From positions 44,318-108,317 of the forward strand of contig JAKIWQ010000001.1 in the NCBI GenBank assembly GCA_022749935.1: a DNA stretch of 64,000 bases. The letters run 5' to 3'. Below, in pieces: positions 1-9,329 of this stretch (positions are counted from its first letter, which is position 1; each line of letters opens with the position of its first letter). Below the pieces are notes generated by a model. It searched no databases, was not told the origin of the DNA, and worked only from the letters and a program-made list of their open reading frames with translations. Made by a program: the position numbers and the translations under genes. Source of the DNA: Thermoplasmata archaeon. GTDB taxonomy: Archaea; Thermoplasmatota; Thermoplasmata; Lutacidiplasmatales; UBA184.

Positions 1-66
1 GGGGGCCGACTCGAACATCCGCCGGATGCCGGAGATCTCGACGCGGCGCGCGCGCTCGGCGACCAT
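1..66 (-). CDS. N-terminus of a PLP-dependent aminotransferase-like protein (partial, runs off window)
   Basis: Minus strand from ATG at 66 reads MVAERARRVEISGIRRMFESAP, resembling the N-terminus of archaeal class I aminotransferases; only 22 codons visible. Confidence 0.4.
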   Translation of the reverse strand, partial: MVAERARRVEISGIRRMFESAP

Positions 67-205
67 TCGCGCGGCGACGGAGGGACCCCTCTTTATCGTT
101 GCTTCCGCCGTGCTAGTGCGCGACGTCTCCGCCGGTGAGGAGGGGCCTCCGGCGCGGCCAAACGTTTAGGACCGGCCCCGGTCTATCGAGTGCGGAGGAC
201 CCCCC

Positions 206-2470
206 ATGGCCCGGATACTGATCGGCGTCGCCTGGCCGTACGCGAACGGGCCCTTCCACATCGGACACCTGGCCGGAGCCTACCTGCCCGGCGATATCTT
301 CGCCCGGTTCCACCGGCTTCGGGGCGATGAAGTGTTGATGGTCTCGGGATCTGACATGCACGGCACCCCCATCCTCGTGACCGCGGAGCGGGAGCACCGG
401 ACCCCCTCCGAGGTCTCCGAGCAGTACCACGAGGTCAACCGCGCGGCGTTCTCCCGCCTCGGGTTCACGTTCGATTGCTACACCACAACCCGCACGATCG
501 TCCACGAGAAGACCGTCCAAGAGGTCTTTCTCGCGCTGCTCGAGCACGGGTTCGTTTCCCGCCAGACCGAGGAGGGAGCGTTCTGCCCCCAGCACCGTCG
601 GTTCCTCCCCGACCGGTACCTGGTCGGGACGTGCCCGAATTGCGGGTTTGAGAGCGCTCGGGGCGACGAGTGCGACCGGTGTGGTCGGCCGCTCGAGCCC
701 CGGCAGCTCGGCCATCCCCGCTGTCTCCTCTGCAATACGCCAGCGGAGTTCCGGCCCAGCGAACACTTCTATCTCCGACTGGACCTACTCCAGCCCCAAC
801 TCACCGAGTACCTCTCCCGGCAACCGCACTGGCGTGCCGGGACCCGCCGCGTCGCGGAGAACTTCCTCACCGAAGGACTCCGTCCCACCCCGATCACTCG
901 GGACTTGGATTGGGGCGTCTCGATACCCCTCGACGGCTACCCCTCGAAGCGGTTCTACGTGTGGTTCGACGCCCTCATCGGGTACCTCTCGGCCTCCAAG
1001 GAGTGGGCCATCCGAGCAGGCCGCCCGGAGGCGTGGCGACGCTACTGGGACGAAGGGGAACCCGTCCGTTCGTACTACTTCATCGGCAAGGACAACAAGT
1101 TCCACCACTCGATCCTCTGGCCCGGGGTCCTGCTCGGCCACGGCGGCCTGTCCCTTCCGTTTGACGTCCCGGCGAACGAATGGCTCCTCATCGGAGGCAA
1201 AAAACCTTCGAAGTCCCGTCCCACCGAGGCTACGGCGTTCATTCCGTCGCTCCTGGAACACTTCTCGCCGGACGTCATCCGGTTCTACAGCGCCCTCCTC
1301 GCGCCCCAGAACCACGACACCGAGCTCGACTGGGATGAGGTCGGCAAGGTTCGGGACGAGGTCCTCGCCAACCAGTTCGGCAACCTCGTGCAACGGTCCC
1401 TGGTCCTCTGTCGAGACCGGTACTCGGGGCGCGTCCCGTCGCCCCCCGACTCCTGGAACGGGGAGGGCGCAGGTGGCGTCGGACTCCGACTCCGGGAGGC
1501 GCACGCCCAGATCACCGCGGAGTTTGAGGCGGTCCACCTGAAGGAAGCCCTCGACCGGACGTTGGATGAGGTGCGAGGGGCCAACCGGAGCTTCCACGAG
1601 GCGAAGCCTTGGCAACTCTCGGACCCGGAGAGAGCTCGAGTCGTGTACGAGACGGTCTGGACCCTTCGGGCCCTCGCCACGTGGCTCTCGCCGGTGATCC
1701 CGTTCGCGTGCGCGGACACCTTCCGCATGCTCGGGTTTGCGGACGGGCCCGGGGCCGGAGACTGGGACCGGGCGCTCGAGCCGGTCCCCGGAGGTCAGGC
1801 CCTGGGCGAGATCCGACCGCTCTTCCCGAAGCCCGAGTCGGCCCGCGCCCTGGGGTCCACCGCCCCCGTCGTTGCGGCCGATACGGTCGTTGTGGCTCCG
1901 CCATTGGCCGTGCGGTCGGGCGTCGTCCTTCGCGCCGCCCCCCACCCTTCCGCGGACCGTCTTCTCGTCCTCGAGGTCGATGCGGGCGAAGCGAACCCGC
2001 GGTCGATCGTCGCGGGCATCCGGGCCAACTACGGGCCCGACACGCTGGTCGGTCGACCGATCGTCTTCCTGTCGAATCTCGCCGCGCGGACGATCCGGGG
2101 GGTACCGTCGCAGGGGATGGTCCTCGCGGCAGACACGGGTGAGCGTCCGGTCCTCCTGTCACCGCCTCCGGGGGTCCGGCCGGGAGAGTTCGTGGAGGGC
2201 CGTTCGGCGTCGGACCGCACAATCACCCACGCGGAGTTCATGTCGTACGGACTGGTCGTCGCGAGGGTTCTAGGGGCTCCCGCCGCCGGTCGGTCGGTCG
2301 TGGAGAGCCGGGGAACTCCCGAAGAAGTCGACGGTGACTGGAACGAGGGGACTCAAGTGATCGTGGTCCGACGACCACCCGATGCGGTCGGGGCGAAGGT
2401 TCTCTCGTTCGGCCCCGGCCGGCCCGTCCGACCGAGCGAAGACATCGCGGTGGGGGCGGTGGTCCGATGA
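206..2470 (+). CDS. metG: Methionyl-tRNA synthetase with fused C-terminal EMAPII/Trbp111-like tRNA-binding domain
   Basis: HIGH motif (PFHIGHLAG), CPxH/CPNC/CDRC/CLLC zinc knuckles, KPSKS in place of KMSKS, C-terminal OB-fold-like VRSGVVLRAAPHPSADRLLVLEVDAG. Confidence 0.95.
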   Translation: MARILIGVAWPYANGPFHIGHLAGAYLPGDIFARFHRLRGDEVLMVSGSDMHGTPILVTAEREHRTPSEVSEQYHEVNRAAFSRLGFTFDCYTTTRTIVHEKTVQEVFLALLEHGFVSRQTEEGAFCPQHRRFLPDRYLVGTCPNCGFESARGDECDRCGRPLEPRQLGHPRCLLCNTPAEFRPSEHFYLRLDLLQPQLTEYLSRQPHWRAGTRRVAENFLTEGLRPTPITRDLDWGVSIPLDGYPSKRFYVWFDALIGYLSASKEWAIRAGRPEAWRRYWDEGEPVRSYYFIGKDNKFHHSILWPGVLLGHGGLSLPFDVPANEWLLIGGKKPSKSRPTEATAFIPSLLEHFSPDVIRFYSALLAPQNHDTELDWDEVGKVRDEVLANQFGNLVQRSLVLCRDRYSGRVPSPPDSWNGEGAGGVGLRLREAHAQITAEFEAVHLKEALDRTLDEVRGANRSFHEAKPWQLSDPERARVVYETVWTLRALATWLSPVIPFACADTFRMLGFADGPGAGDWDRALEPVPGGQALGEIRPLFPKPESARALGSTAPVVAADTVVVAPPLAVRSGVVLRAAPHPSADRLLVLEVDAGEANPRSIVAGIRANYGPDTLVGRPIVFLSNLAARTIRGVPSQGMVLAADTGERPVLLSPPPGVRPGEFVEGRSASDRTITHAEFMSYGLVVARVLGAPAAGRSVVESRGTPEEVDGDWNEGTQVIVVRRPPDAVGAKVLSFGPGRPVRPSEDIAVGAVVR

Positions 2471-3147
2471 GTGACGGCCCCCGACTCGACCTGCACGTGC
2501 ATTCCCGGTACTCCCCCGACTCCACGTTGAGGCTCGAGCAGTTGGTGGCGCGACTGCCGTACACCGGCCTGCGGGGATTCGCTCTCACGGACCACAACTC
2601 GGTAGGCGGACATGCGGAGCTGGCCGAGCTCCGACGAGCGCACCCCAGCTACGTATTCCTCCCGGGCGTGGAGGTCTCGACCCTCGAAGGACATCTCCTG
2701 GCGTACGGCGTAACCGAACGTCCTCCCTCACGCCGGCCTCTCGCCGAATCCATCGAATGGGTTCGGGCGCACGGGGGGGAGCCGGTACTCGCCCACCCGT
2801 TCCGACTCGTGCACGGGGTGGGTCGGCGCCTCGCCGAGACGGCTCCGGTGAGGGCCCTCGAAGCACGCAACGGACACAACTCGGAAGTGGCGAACGCAAA
2901 GGCGGAGTTGGTCGGGGCCCGACGTGGGATCGGTATGACGGGCGGGGGCGATGTGCACGCGCTCGCCGAGCTCGGCCGGGCGTACACCTTCTTTCCCGAG
3001 GGGGCCAGTAAGGTGGACGACCTCCTCGAGGCGCTGCGGCGAGGTCATACGCAGCCGGGCGGACGGTCCCTGGCCTGGCCGGGACGTGTCCGGCTGAGCC
3101 TTGCAACAGGCCTGAAGTTCTTCACGCGCGGACTTCGGCCCCTGTAG
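2467..3147 (+). CDS. PHP domain metal-dependent phosphoesterase
   Basis: DLHVHSRYSPDS ... ALTDHNSVGG ... PGVEVSTLEGHLLAYG; ATGA overlap with metG. Confidence 0.88.
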   Translation: MSDGPRLDLHVHSRYSPDSTLRLEQLVARLPYTGLRGFALTDHNSVGGHAELAELRRAHPSYVFLPGVEVSTLEGHLLAYGVTERPPSRRPLAESIEWVRAHGGEPVLAHPFRLVHGVGRRLAETAPVRALEARNGHNSEVANAKAELVGARRGIGMTGGGDVHALAELGRAYTFFPEGASKVDDLLEALRRGHTQPGGRSLAWPGRVRLSLATGLKFFTRGLRPL

Positions 3148-3200
3148 TCGACGGCACGCCTCCCTGAGGGCTTTAAGGGGAAGGTCCTTGGGCCCGCCGC

Positions 3201-3273
3201 GCCAAGGTGGCAGAATGGTTAATGCGACGGACTGCAGATCCGTTTCCTGGGGGTTCGATTCCCTCCCTTGGCT
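3201..3273 (+). tRNA. tRNA-Cys (anticodon GCA)
   Basis: Acceptor GCCAAGG/CCTTGGC, U73 discriminator, anticodon stem ACGGA/TCCGT with loop CTGCAGA, T-arm GGGGG-TTCGATT-CCCTC; upstream CTTTAAGG box. Confidence 0.95.
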
Positions 3274-3836
3274 CGCAGTCCTTGTACTTCCGGTAAGAGG
3301 GTAGGTTCCTTGACTCTGGTCGGCGGGACACCGTTCCTCGTGAGGTCCCGGCGCACCGCGGCGTGCGATGGTCTCCACCTACGGAAGAAGAGTCGGGCCC
3401 TTCGGGTGTCCGCCCTTTAGCGGAGCCCGGGTGGACGGGCCCGATTCCAGTCGGGTCGGCTTAGAATCCCGGACTCCCTAGATCCCGCTACAGATCGAGG
3501 GATCGAGATCGAACTGCGAGGCGGGCATGGACCTCGCCGCACGGCTGGAGTTTCCCTGCCGCGAGCTGCCGCAGCAACTGCCGAATCGTCGGCTCCCTGG
3601 TCCGGGAAAAATAGGGTGCTTGCTCCGGGACCGGGAAGGTCTGTTCCGAGTCTCGCGTTAGGAGTTCCCCTTAGGATCGGTCCGCCTCGGCTCGCACCGC
3701 CTCTGCGCAGCGCCGTACCTCCTCGAGGGGCGCGGCCGGCTCGGCACGGGGCCCGATTTCGTCGGGCGCGACCACGCAATAACTGCAACGTCGGAACCTT
3801 ATTTGTAGGATAACTCGTTCCGGGGCCGAGGCAACC

Positions 3837-6041
3837 TTGAGCGCCCGCGAGCACACAAAAACCCGTTTGGCCGTCCTCTCGGTAGTCGTTTTGGCCGGTC
3901 TGGTACTGAGCGGGGTCGCCATCGGTCCCAGTCAGGCCAGCAATCGTGGATCCTCGGCGCCCGCCGTCCCGGCGCCCCCCGTGAGCCCCCCGGGCTCGCT
4001 GGCCAGGGTCACCACCACCACCCTGCATGCCCAAGGGCCGACCTATGCCGGTCCGGCCAGTCGAGCGATCATCGGTCCCTTTCCAGGGACTCCCTCGGCT
4101 GCCAGCCCGGCGCTCACGAATGAAATGAACCGCCAGCTGATCAAGGCGCCGATCCCTCTTCCCACGCCACGAGAGAAGGCCCTGTCGAACTACCATGGGG
4201 CCATGGGGTCCATCTCGGGTTCGATCGCACTCCCCTCGGTGAGTTGCGTGCCCTTGGGAGCCGGTTGCGACTCCATCAGCACCAGCTCGGGGGGCGCCAC
4301 GGGCGTGAAGGGACTGAACGCGATCGACAGCAGCGGAATCTACGGGCTGACCGTCGAGCCCGCGGACCAGGGATTGTGTGCAGGCAACGGCTACGTGATG
4401 GAGGACAACAACATCGGAGAGCTCGAGGTGTTCCACTCGTCCTCGCTGAGCCATGCCTCCTCCGACATTTCGCTGGACAGTGTGATGGGCCTCCCCAACA
4501 TCCCGGCGAGCATGGGAGGGCCGTGGAGCAGCGGAGGGGACACCTCGTGCCTCTATGACTACAACGACGGCGGTCACTGGTTCATCACGGAGATCGTCTC
4601 GAACAGCTCCTGGGCCGTTGCCGGACCGTTCGGTGGTTGCTTTGCGGGCAAGGCTCTCGGCTGCTGGGAAGGGATCGCCGTGAGCACGAGCTCCAATCCC
4701 CTCGGTTCCTACAACGTGTATTTCATGAACGCCAACTACAATTCGTCCGAGCCCGGGTACCCGTACCTGCTCAACGATTTCGCCAAGATCGGGTCGACGC
4801 AGGACGCCTTCCTCGTGTTCTACGACGAATTCCCGCTTCTCTACCCGAGCGTCCCCGGGCTGGGCGGTGGGTTCCTGAACGGCGCCCAGGAGTTCGCGAT
4901 CAACAAGAAGGCGTTGGAGTTGGGTCTCCCGGTGACCACCTCGTTCGGTTCTCCGAACCCCTACTTCACGATGGCGATCGAGAACATGGGGCTCCTTGCG
5001 ACTCCCAACGGGTCGTGTGCGAGCACCGGGGGATTCTATTGCTGGTTCCAGGTGATACCGGCGCAATCGCCCGACCCGACGCAGTTCGACAACACCCACG
5101 GCGGCTCGGGGTTCATGCTCGAATCGTTCGACTTTGTCGGGCAGGGAGATAACCGGATCGCCATCTTTGACTGGACGGGGCTGAAGAATCTGAACAGCTA
5201 CGCGTGCGGTCAATGCACCAGCATTCACTTCGGCGGCCAGGAATTCGACAGAGTGAATCCGTACTTTGACCCCGGTGTGGTCGCTCCGCAGAAGGACGGC
5301 AAGATCCCCCTCGGTCACGCGTGCGTCGCCTACGGACTCAACAGTTCGAAGGTCTCCAAGTGTCCGGAGGGTGGAATCGCTTCCAACGGAGACGGGTTCA
5401 CCCAGGCGTCGTTCGCTGGAGATCACGTGTGGGGAGCCCAGAGCACCGAGATCGACCAAACCTTCGCCACCGGAAGCGGCTGCCCGTGCACGGAGACCCA
5501 CCTCGGGGTCGCCTACGACGTGATCGGAACGAAGAGCTTCGACAACCGCGGGGTGTTCAAACTCACGAACCAGGGATACATCTCTGGGGCGCACGAGGAG
5601 CTGGAATTCCCGGCGATGGCCGGCGAGGGCTCTTCGGCGGCTGACGGGGGTAACCTCGGCGCCCTGATCACCTTCGCATTGAACGGTGACGGCGGACCCT
5701 CTGGGGCAGACCACGGGGGATTCTTCCCGAGCACGGCGTACGGATGGCTGACCGCCTCCGGTACCGGTTTGACGGGGAAGGTCATTTACGTCGCCGACCT
5801 CGGCAAGGCGCCGCAGGACGGGTTCTCCGAGTACCAAGGATTCCCGGGGGCGACGCGACCTCGCTGGGGAGACTACAGCGAGGCAATTTTCGTGCCCAAC
5901 TCGGGCGGGGCGGTCTACTTCGCGACCAACTACATCCAATCCCCGAACTGCAGCGCGGCCACCTTCCTGGTGGACCCGTCGTGCGGTGGGACTCGGGACC
6001 CGTTTGCGAATTGGGGGACCTCAGTGAACTTCGCCACGTAA
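3837..6041 (+). CDS. Large secreted/cell-surface protein of unknown function
   Basis: TTG start, signal-peptide-like N-terminus (LAVLSVVVLAGLVLSGVAIG), 734 aa rich in G/S/N; no recognised catalytic motif. Confidence 0.8.
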   Translation: MSAREHTKTRLAVLSVVVLAGLVLSGVAIGPSQASNRGSSAPAVPAPPVSPPGSLARVTTTTLHAQGPTYAGPASRAIIGPFPGTPSAASPALTNEMNRQLIKAPIPLPTPREKALSNYHGAMGSISGSIALPSVSCVPLGAGCDSISTSSGGATGVKGLNAIDSSGIYGLTVEPADQGLCAGNGYVMEDNNIGELEVFHSSSLSHASSDISLDSVMGLPNIPASMGGPWSSGGDTSCLYDYNDGGHWFITEIVSNSSWAVAGPFGGCFAGKALGCWEGIAVSTSSNPLGSYNVYFMNANYNSSEPGYPYLLNDFAKIGSTQDAFLVFYDEFPLLYPSVPGLGGGFLNGAQEFAINKKALELGLPVTTSFGSPNPYFTMAIENMGLLATPNGSCASTGGFYCWFQVIPAQSPDPTQFDNTHGGSGFMLESFDFVGQGDNRIAIFDWTGLKNLNSYACGQCTSIHFGGQEFDRVNPYFDPGVVAPQKDGKIPLGHACVAYGLNSSKVSKCPEGGIASNGDGFTQASFAGDHVWGAQSTEIDQTFATGSGCPCTETHLGVAYDVIGTKSFDNRGVFKLTNQGYISGAHEELEFPAMAGEGSSAADGGNLGALITFALNGDGGPSGADHGGFFPSTAYGWLTASGTGLTGKVIYVADLGKAPQDGFSEYQGFPGATRPRWGDYSEAIFVPNSGGAVYFATNYIQSPNCSAATFLVDPSCGGTRDPFANWGTSVNFAT

Positions 6042-6052
6042 GCCACCCCTCC

Positions 6053-6075
6053 GCGGGTGACCCGGGGTCACCCGC
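6053..6075 (+). terminator. Hairpin downstream of the secreted protein gene
   Basis: Perfect 9-bp inverted repeat GCGGGTGAC-ccggg-GTCACCCGC starting 12 nt after the stop codon. Confidence 0.4.
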
Positions 6076-6287
6076 CCCCAACCCCTTCCTCTGCCCTTCG
6101 CCCGAATCCCGTGCGGGGTCGACCTGCTCGGTGGAGTGCCGCACGCGGTGACCTCTGGCCTTCCATGTCATCCCGATAGGGTCCCCGGAAAGGCCCCTGT
6201 CACCTCCGAGACGACCGGGGCGTGGGCGGCCGCCCGATCGACGGGCTCGGACGGCGCATTACTCGGGTGAAAGGGTGCGACGTGGGC

Positions 6288-6294
6288 CTTTATC
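6288..6294 (+). promoter_or_regulatory. TATA-like box for the cNMP-binding protein gene
   Basis: CTTTATC about 28-31 nt upstream of ATG 6319. Confidence 0.4.
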
Positions 6295-6318
6295 TCTGCC
6301 GTCCATGTCGGTGCTGAA

Positions 6319-6759
6319 ATGGCGAACCCCGAGCGGATTGCGATGGCCCGAACCCTCGACCTTCTGGGCGCGGTTCCCCTCTTCGCGAGCGTGAACAAGC
6401 GCCAGCTTCGCATGATCGCGGACACCGCCAAGGACCGGTCGATCCGGGCCGACGAAGTGATCGTGCGGGCCGGCGAGAAGGGAGTCGGATTGTTCGTGAT
6501 CTTGGAGGGCCAGGTCTCGGTGGAAAAATCGGGGAAGCAGGTCGCTCGCCTCGGACCGGGCAAGTTCTTCGGCGAGATGGCCCTCCTCGATGACGAACCG
6601 AGGACGGCGGATGTCCGCGCTGCGACGCCCGTGCGGTGCCTCGTCCTCTCCCGATGGGAGTTCTGGGGTGCCGTCTCGAAAGAGCCGGAAGTCATTCGGA
6701 ACCTACTGGTCGAAACGGTCCGCCGACTTCGTTCCACCTCGCCGGGCCTCACCGAGTAG
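6319..6759 (+). CDS. Stand-alone cyclic nucleotide-binding (CRP-type) domain protein
   Basis: 146 aa with LFVILEGQVSVEKSGKQVARLGPGKFFGEMALLDDEPRTADVRAATPVRCLVL (PBC-like FGEMALL...R); no HTH or other domain. Confidence 0.88.
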   Translation: MANPERIAMARTLDLLGAVPLFASVNKRQLRMIADTAKDRSIRADEVIVRAGEKGVGLFVILEGQVSVEKSGKQVARLGPGKFFGEMALLDDEPRTADVRAATPVRCLVLSRWEFWGAVSKEPEVIRNLLVETVRRLRSTSPGLTE

Positions 6760-6850
6760 ACGGGCGCCCTCGTTCCGCGCCCGTGCCTGAAGGCTCCACC
6801 CTCCGCGGATCACCGGTCGCGTACGTCCGCCGAAGTGAGTCCCACGGGGC

Positions 6851-7714
6851 CTAGCTGACCGGGACTCCGGATCTTCCGGGGAGCAGACCCGTGTGCGAGG
6901 ACGCGTTCGTCCCGTGGGTCGCCGCCGAGAAGACCAACTCGTACGCGACCTGACCTCGTGGGTACTCCTTCGTTCGGACGCTGCTACGTTCTACCCGGAT
7001 CCCCGCCTCCCCGAGGCGATCGCGTTCCCGCTCAAACTTCTCACCGAGGTACACGTTCACGAGCGTCTGGTGGGCCTTGGCCCCGGCGACCATCCGGGTC
7101 GCCCCGACGATCGGACTCCCCACTAGGGTGAGGTTGCCGCCCACGAGGACGAGCTCGCAAGGACCCGAATCAGCCCCGAGCGAGAGGCCCACGCCCACCG
7201 GGAAGTTGCGGGAGTTGCGTCGGAGGTTGGCGATCAGACTTTCCGCGGCGGGCAGCACCGACCGGCAGAACTCCGGCACTTCTCCGAGGTCGGGGTGGTC
7301 GGCTTCCGGTCGGACCCAGTACGCCACGAACCCGTCCCCCGTGAACCGGTCGAACCATCCTCCGCTATCGTTGGCGAGGCTCCTCACCGCCTCGGTAAAG
7401 CCGATGATGAACCGAGCGTAGAGGGACGTTTGGACCGCCTCCTTCAGTACCATCGCCGACATCCGGAGGTCCCCGACGACCACGTCGGCCTCCACCGGCG
7501 TGGAACCGCCGGTCAGGATGTTCGTGACCGCCACCTCGCCCAGCCGAACCCGGGCGTCGACGGGACCGTGCCGGGAAAGGACGGAGTCGAGCTCGGTTGC
7601 AGGTCCGGATTCACCCTCCCGGCTCATCCACTCAGGTGACCCTCTGGGTCCCGTTAAGGTACGTTCATGCGAACCCGGTCCGGCGAAGTACGTCGGTGAG
7701 AGGGAGGATTCCAT
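6851..7714 (-). CDS. Class III nucleotidyl cyclase-like protein
   Basis: VVVGDLRMSAMVLKEAV (first metal Asp), FTGDGFVAYW (second metal Asp), VGVGLSLGADSGPCELVLVGGNLTLVGSPIVGATRMVAGAKAHQTLVN. Confidence 0.68.
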   Translation of the reverse strand: MESSLSPTYFAGPGSHERTLTGPRGSPEWMSREGESGPATELDSVLSRHGPVDARVRLGEVAVTNILTGGSTPVEADVVVGDLRMSAMVLKEAVQTSLYARFIIGFTEAVRSLANDSGGWFDRFTGDGFVAYWVRPEADHPDLGEVPEFCRSVLPAAESLIANLRRNSRNFPVGVGLSLGADSGPCELVLVGGNLTLVGSPIVGATRMVAGAKAHQTLVNVYLGEKFERERDRLGEAGIRVERSSVRTKEYPRGQVAYELVFSAATHGTNASSHTGLLPGRSGVPVS

Positions 7715-7725
7715 TCCCCGTCGAC

Positions 7726-8271
7726 TTAGTTCCCACGCGAGCGCTTGGGGGGACGGACCGGGCGTCCCCGAGACGACCGTCTTGGTCCGGCACTGTTCGT
7801 CCGGGTCTTTCGGGAGAGGGTCCGGGGTTGTCGCGGAACCGGGAACAACGTCGGCAGGCTGCCCGGGCTAGAAGGACCGCAGGAACACAGCCCGATCCCG
7901 TCGGGGTCCTCCACGAAGAGGAGCTGGGCCGGACCGTCCACGAACCCCACCTTCGACTTGGCCCCGGCCCGGATCACGGATCGTAGCCACCGCCGGGGAT
8001 CGGAAACATAGAACCCAAAGTGGTCGAATTCCGTGCCCGGACGGAACCGTTCGTAAAACGCGGTCCCGGGCGGGTAGTAGTTGAGCTCGATACGATGGGG
8101 CGAGCCCGGGAAGACCAGATGGACCCACCTTCCCCCGTGGGAGAACCCCCCTCGCTTCACGACCCGGAATCCGAGACGACGGTAGAACCGGACCGAACGC
8201 TCGAGGTTCCGGACCCGAATGCCGGAGTACATGAACCGGACTTCGTACGACATCGAGGGGGGAGGGGGCAC
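7726..8271 (-). CDS. VOC/glyoxalase superfamily protein
   Basis: RFMYSGIRVRNLERSVRFYRRLGFRVV ... GTEFDHFGFYVSDP ... LLFVEDPDGIGLCSCGP. Confidence 0.85.
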   Translation of the reverse strand: MPPPPSMSYEVRFMYSGIRVRNLERSVRFYRRLGFRVVKRGGFSHGGRWVHLVFPGSPHRIELNYYPPGTAFYERFRPGTEFDHFGFYVSDPRRWLRSVIRAGAKSKVGFVDGPAQLLFVEDPDGIGLCSCGPSSPGSLPTLFPVPRQPRTLSRKTRTNSAGPRRSSRGRPVRPPKRSRGN

Positions 8272-8640
8272 CCCCGTTCATAGCTCTTGTACGGTGGATC
8301 CTGACGACCGAAGTCGATTCCTCGGGACGGCCCCCCGTCGCGCCGCCGCGAGGACCACGGCCCCGGGCCTTGGATTCGGTCGAAGGACGGTTCTTAATCC
8401 CTCATGATCGAGCCGATGATGTTAGACCGGAGTGAGTGCGAGCACGCGGGGAGTGCGACCTACTCACCAGGCTGATCGGATTGAATCGACCCGTTCGTTA
8501 AGAACTGCTGAAGGTATCAGTTCGCCCGAGGAGCAGGTACGGGGGGAGCGTCGCCCGTTCGGGCTCAGCTGGACGGCTGGTGGCCGAGAAATGCGGTCGT
8601 CCTGAAGACCCTGTTCCGTGTACTGTTCGGATTCATCTGG

Positions 8641-9087
8641 GTGATCGACGGGTCCCTCAAGTTCGCCCCCGGGTTTGTGGATGCCTTCAGCGGCAAGGTC
8701 TCGGGGGCCGGTCAGCCGGCGTGGCTCCAGGGTTGGTTTGCCTTCTGGAGCACGCAAGTGAACGGCAATCCCGCGTTCTGGGTCTACCTTACCGGATCGC
8801 TCGAACTCGCCCTCGGTCTGGCGCTGGTATTCGGCTTCATGCGGAAGGCCGCCTACGCCGGCGGTGCCCTCCTGAGCCTCTTCATCTGGGCCGTTCCCGA
8901 GGGTTTTGGGGGTCCGTACGGGCCAGGGTCGACGGACATCGGGACGGGCGCGATGTATGCCTTGCTCTTTCTCGCGCTCATCCTCATCAACGCTACCTAC
9001 GGACCCAGCCGTTGGAGCCTCGACTATCTGATCGAACGTCGGTTCCCTGCGTGGGCTCGCATCGCGGAATTCGTTCCCCGTACCTAA
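8641..9087 (+). CDS. DoxX family membrane protein (true start probably upstream)
   Basis: Hydrophobic DoxX-like TM pattern; in-frame TM1 sequence (VVLKTLFRVLFGFIW) continues upstream of the first GTG. Confidence 0.75.
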   Translation: MIDGSLKFAPGFVDAFSGKVSGAGQPAWLQGWFAFWSTQVNGNPAFWVYLTGSLELALGLALVFGFMRKAAYAGGALLSLFIWAVPEGFGGPYGPGSTDIGTGAMYALLFLALILINATYGPSRWSLDYLIERRFPAWARIAEFVPRT

Positions 9088-9234
9088 ATCGTGGAACCCG
9101 GGTAGGTCGTCCGTGGCGGTGGCGTACGCCCGGGCCACCCACTCGGTCGCGGCGGAGAACGCTCGACAGGGTTCGGTGCGCTCGGCGGAGACTCACGCCC
9201 GTCCCGGGAAGGGAGCCATCGCGGCCCGTCCGAC

Positions 9235-9241
9235 TTTATAT
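9235..9241 (+). promoter_or_regulatory. TATA-like box upstream of HTH_10 regulator
   Basis: TTTATAT in a noncoding stretch about 90 nt upstream of the ORF start. Confidence 0.35.
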
Positions 9242-9329
9242 CTGAACAAGCGGTCCACCGATGTCGCCGTCCGACCCGCACTGAACGACGGGGCCCGGAA
9301 ACGGCGGGAGGAGTTCCGCGTCCGAACGA

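Noticed and set aside
3417-5939. 840-aa minus-strand ORF opposite the secreted protein
   Set aside because: Typical GC-rich antisense shadow ORF (Arg/Gly/Val-rich, no domain pattern); the plus-strand frame has a signal peptide and normal composition.
7726-8271. VOC protein as third member of the cyclase/cNMP module
   Set aside because: Same strand and 11 bp upstream of the cyclase-like gene, so co-transcription is possible, but nothing in its sequence links it to nucleotide signalling.
8413-8479. Possible C/D box sRNA (ATGATGT...CTGA flanked by CCG/CGG)
   Set aside because: C box mismatched at its last position and no convincing internal D'/C' boxes; could be chance.
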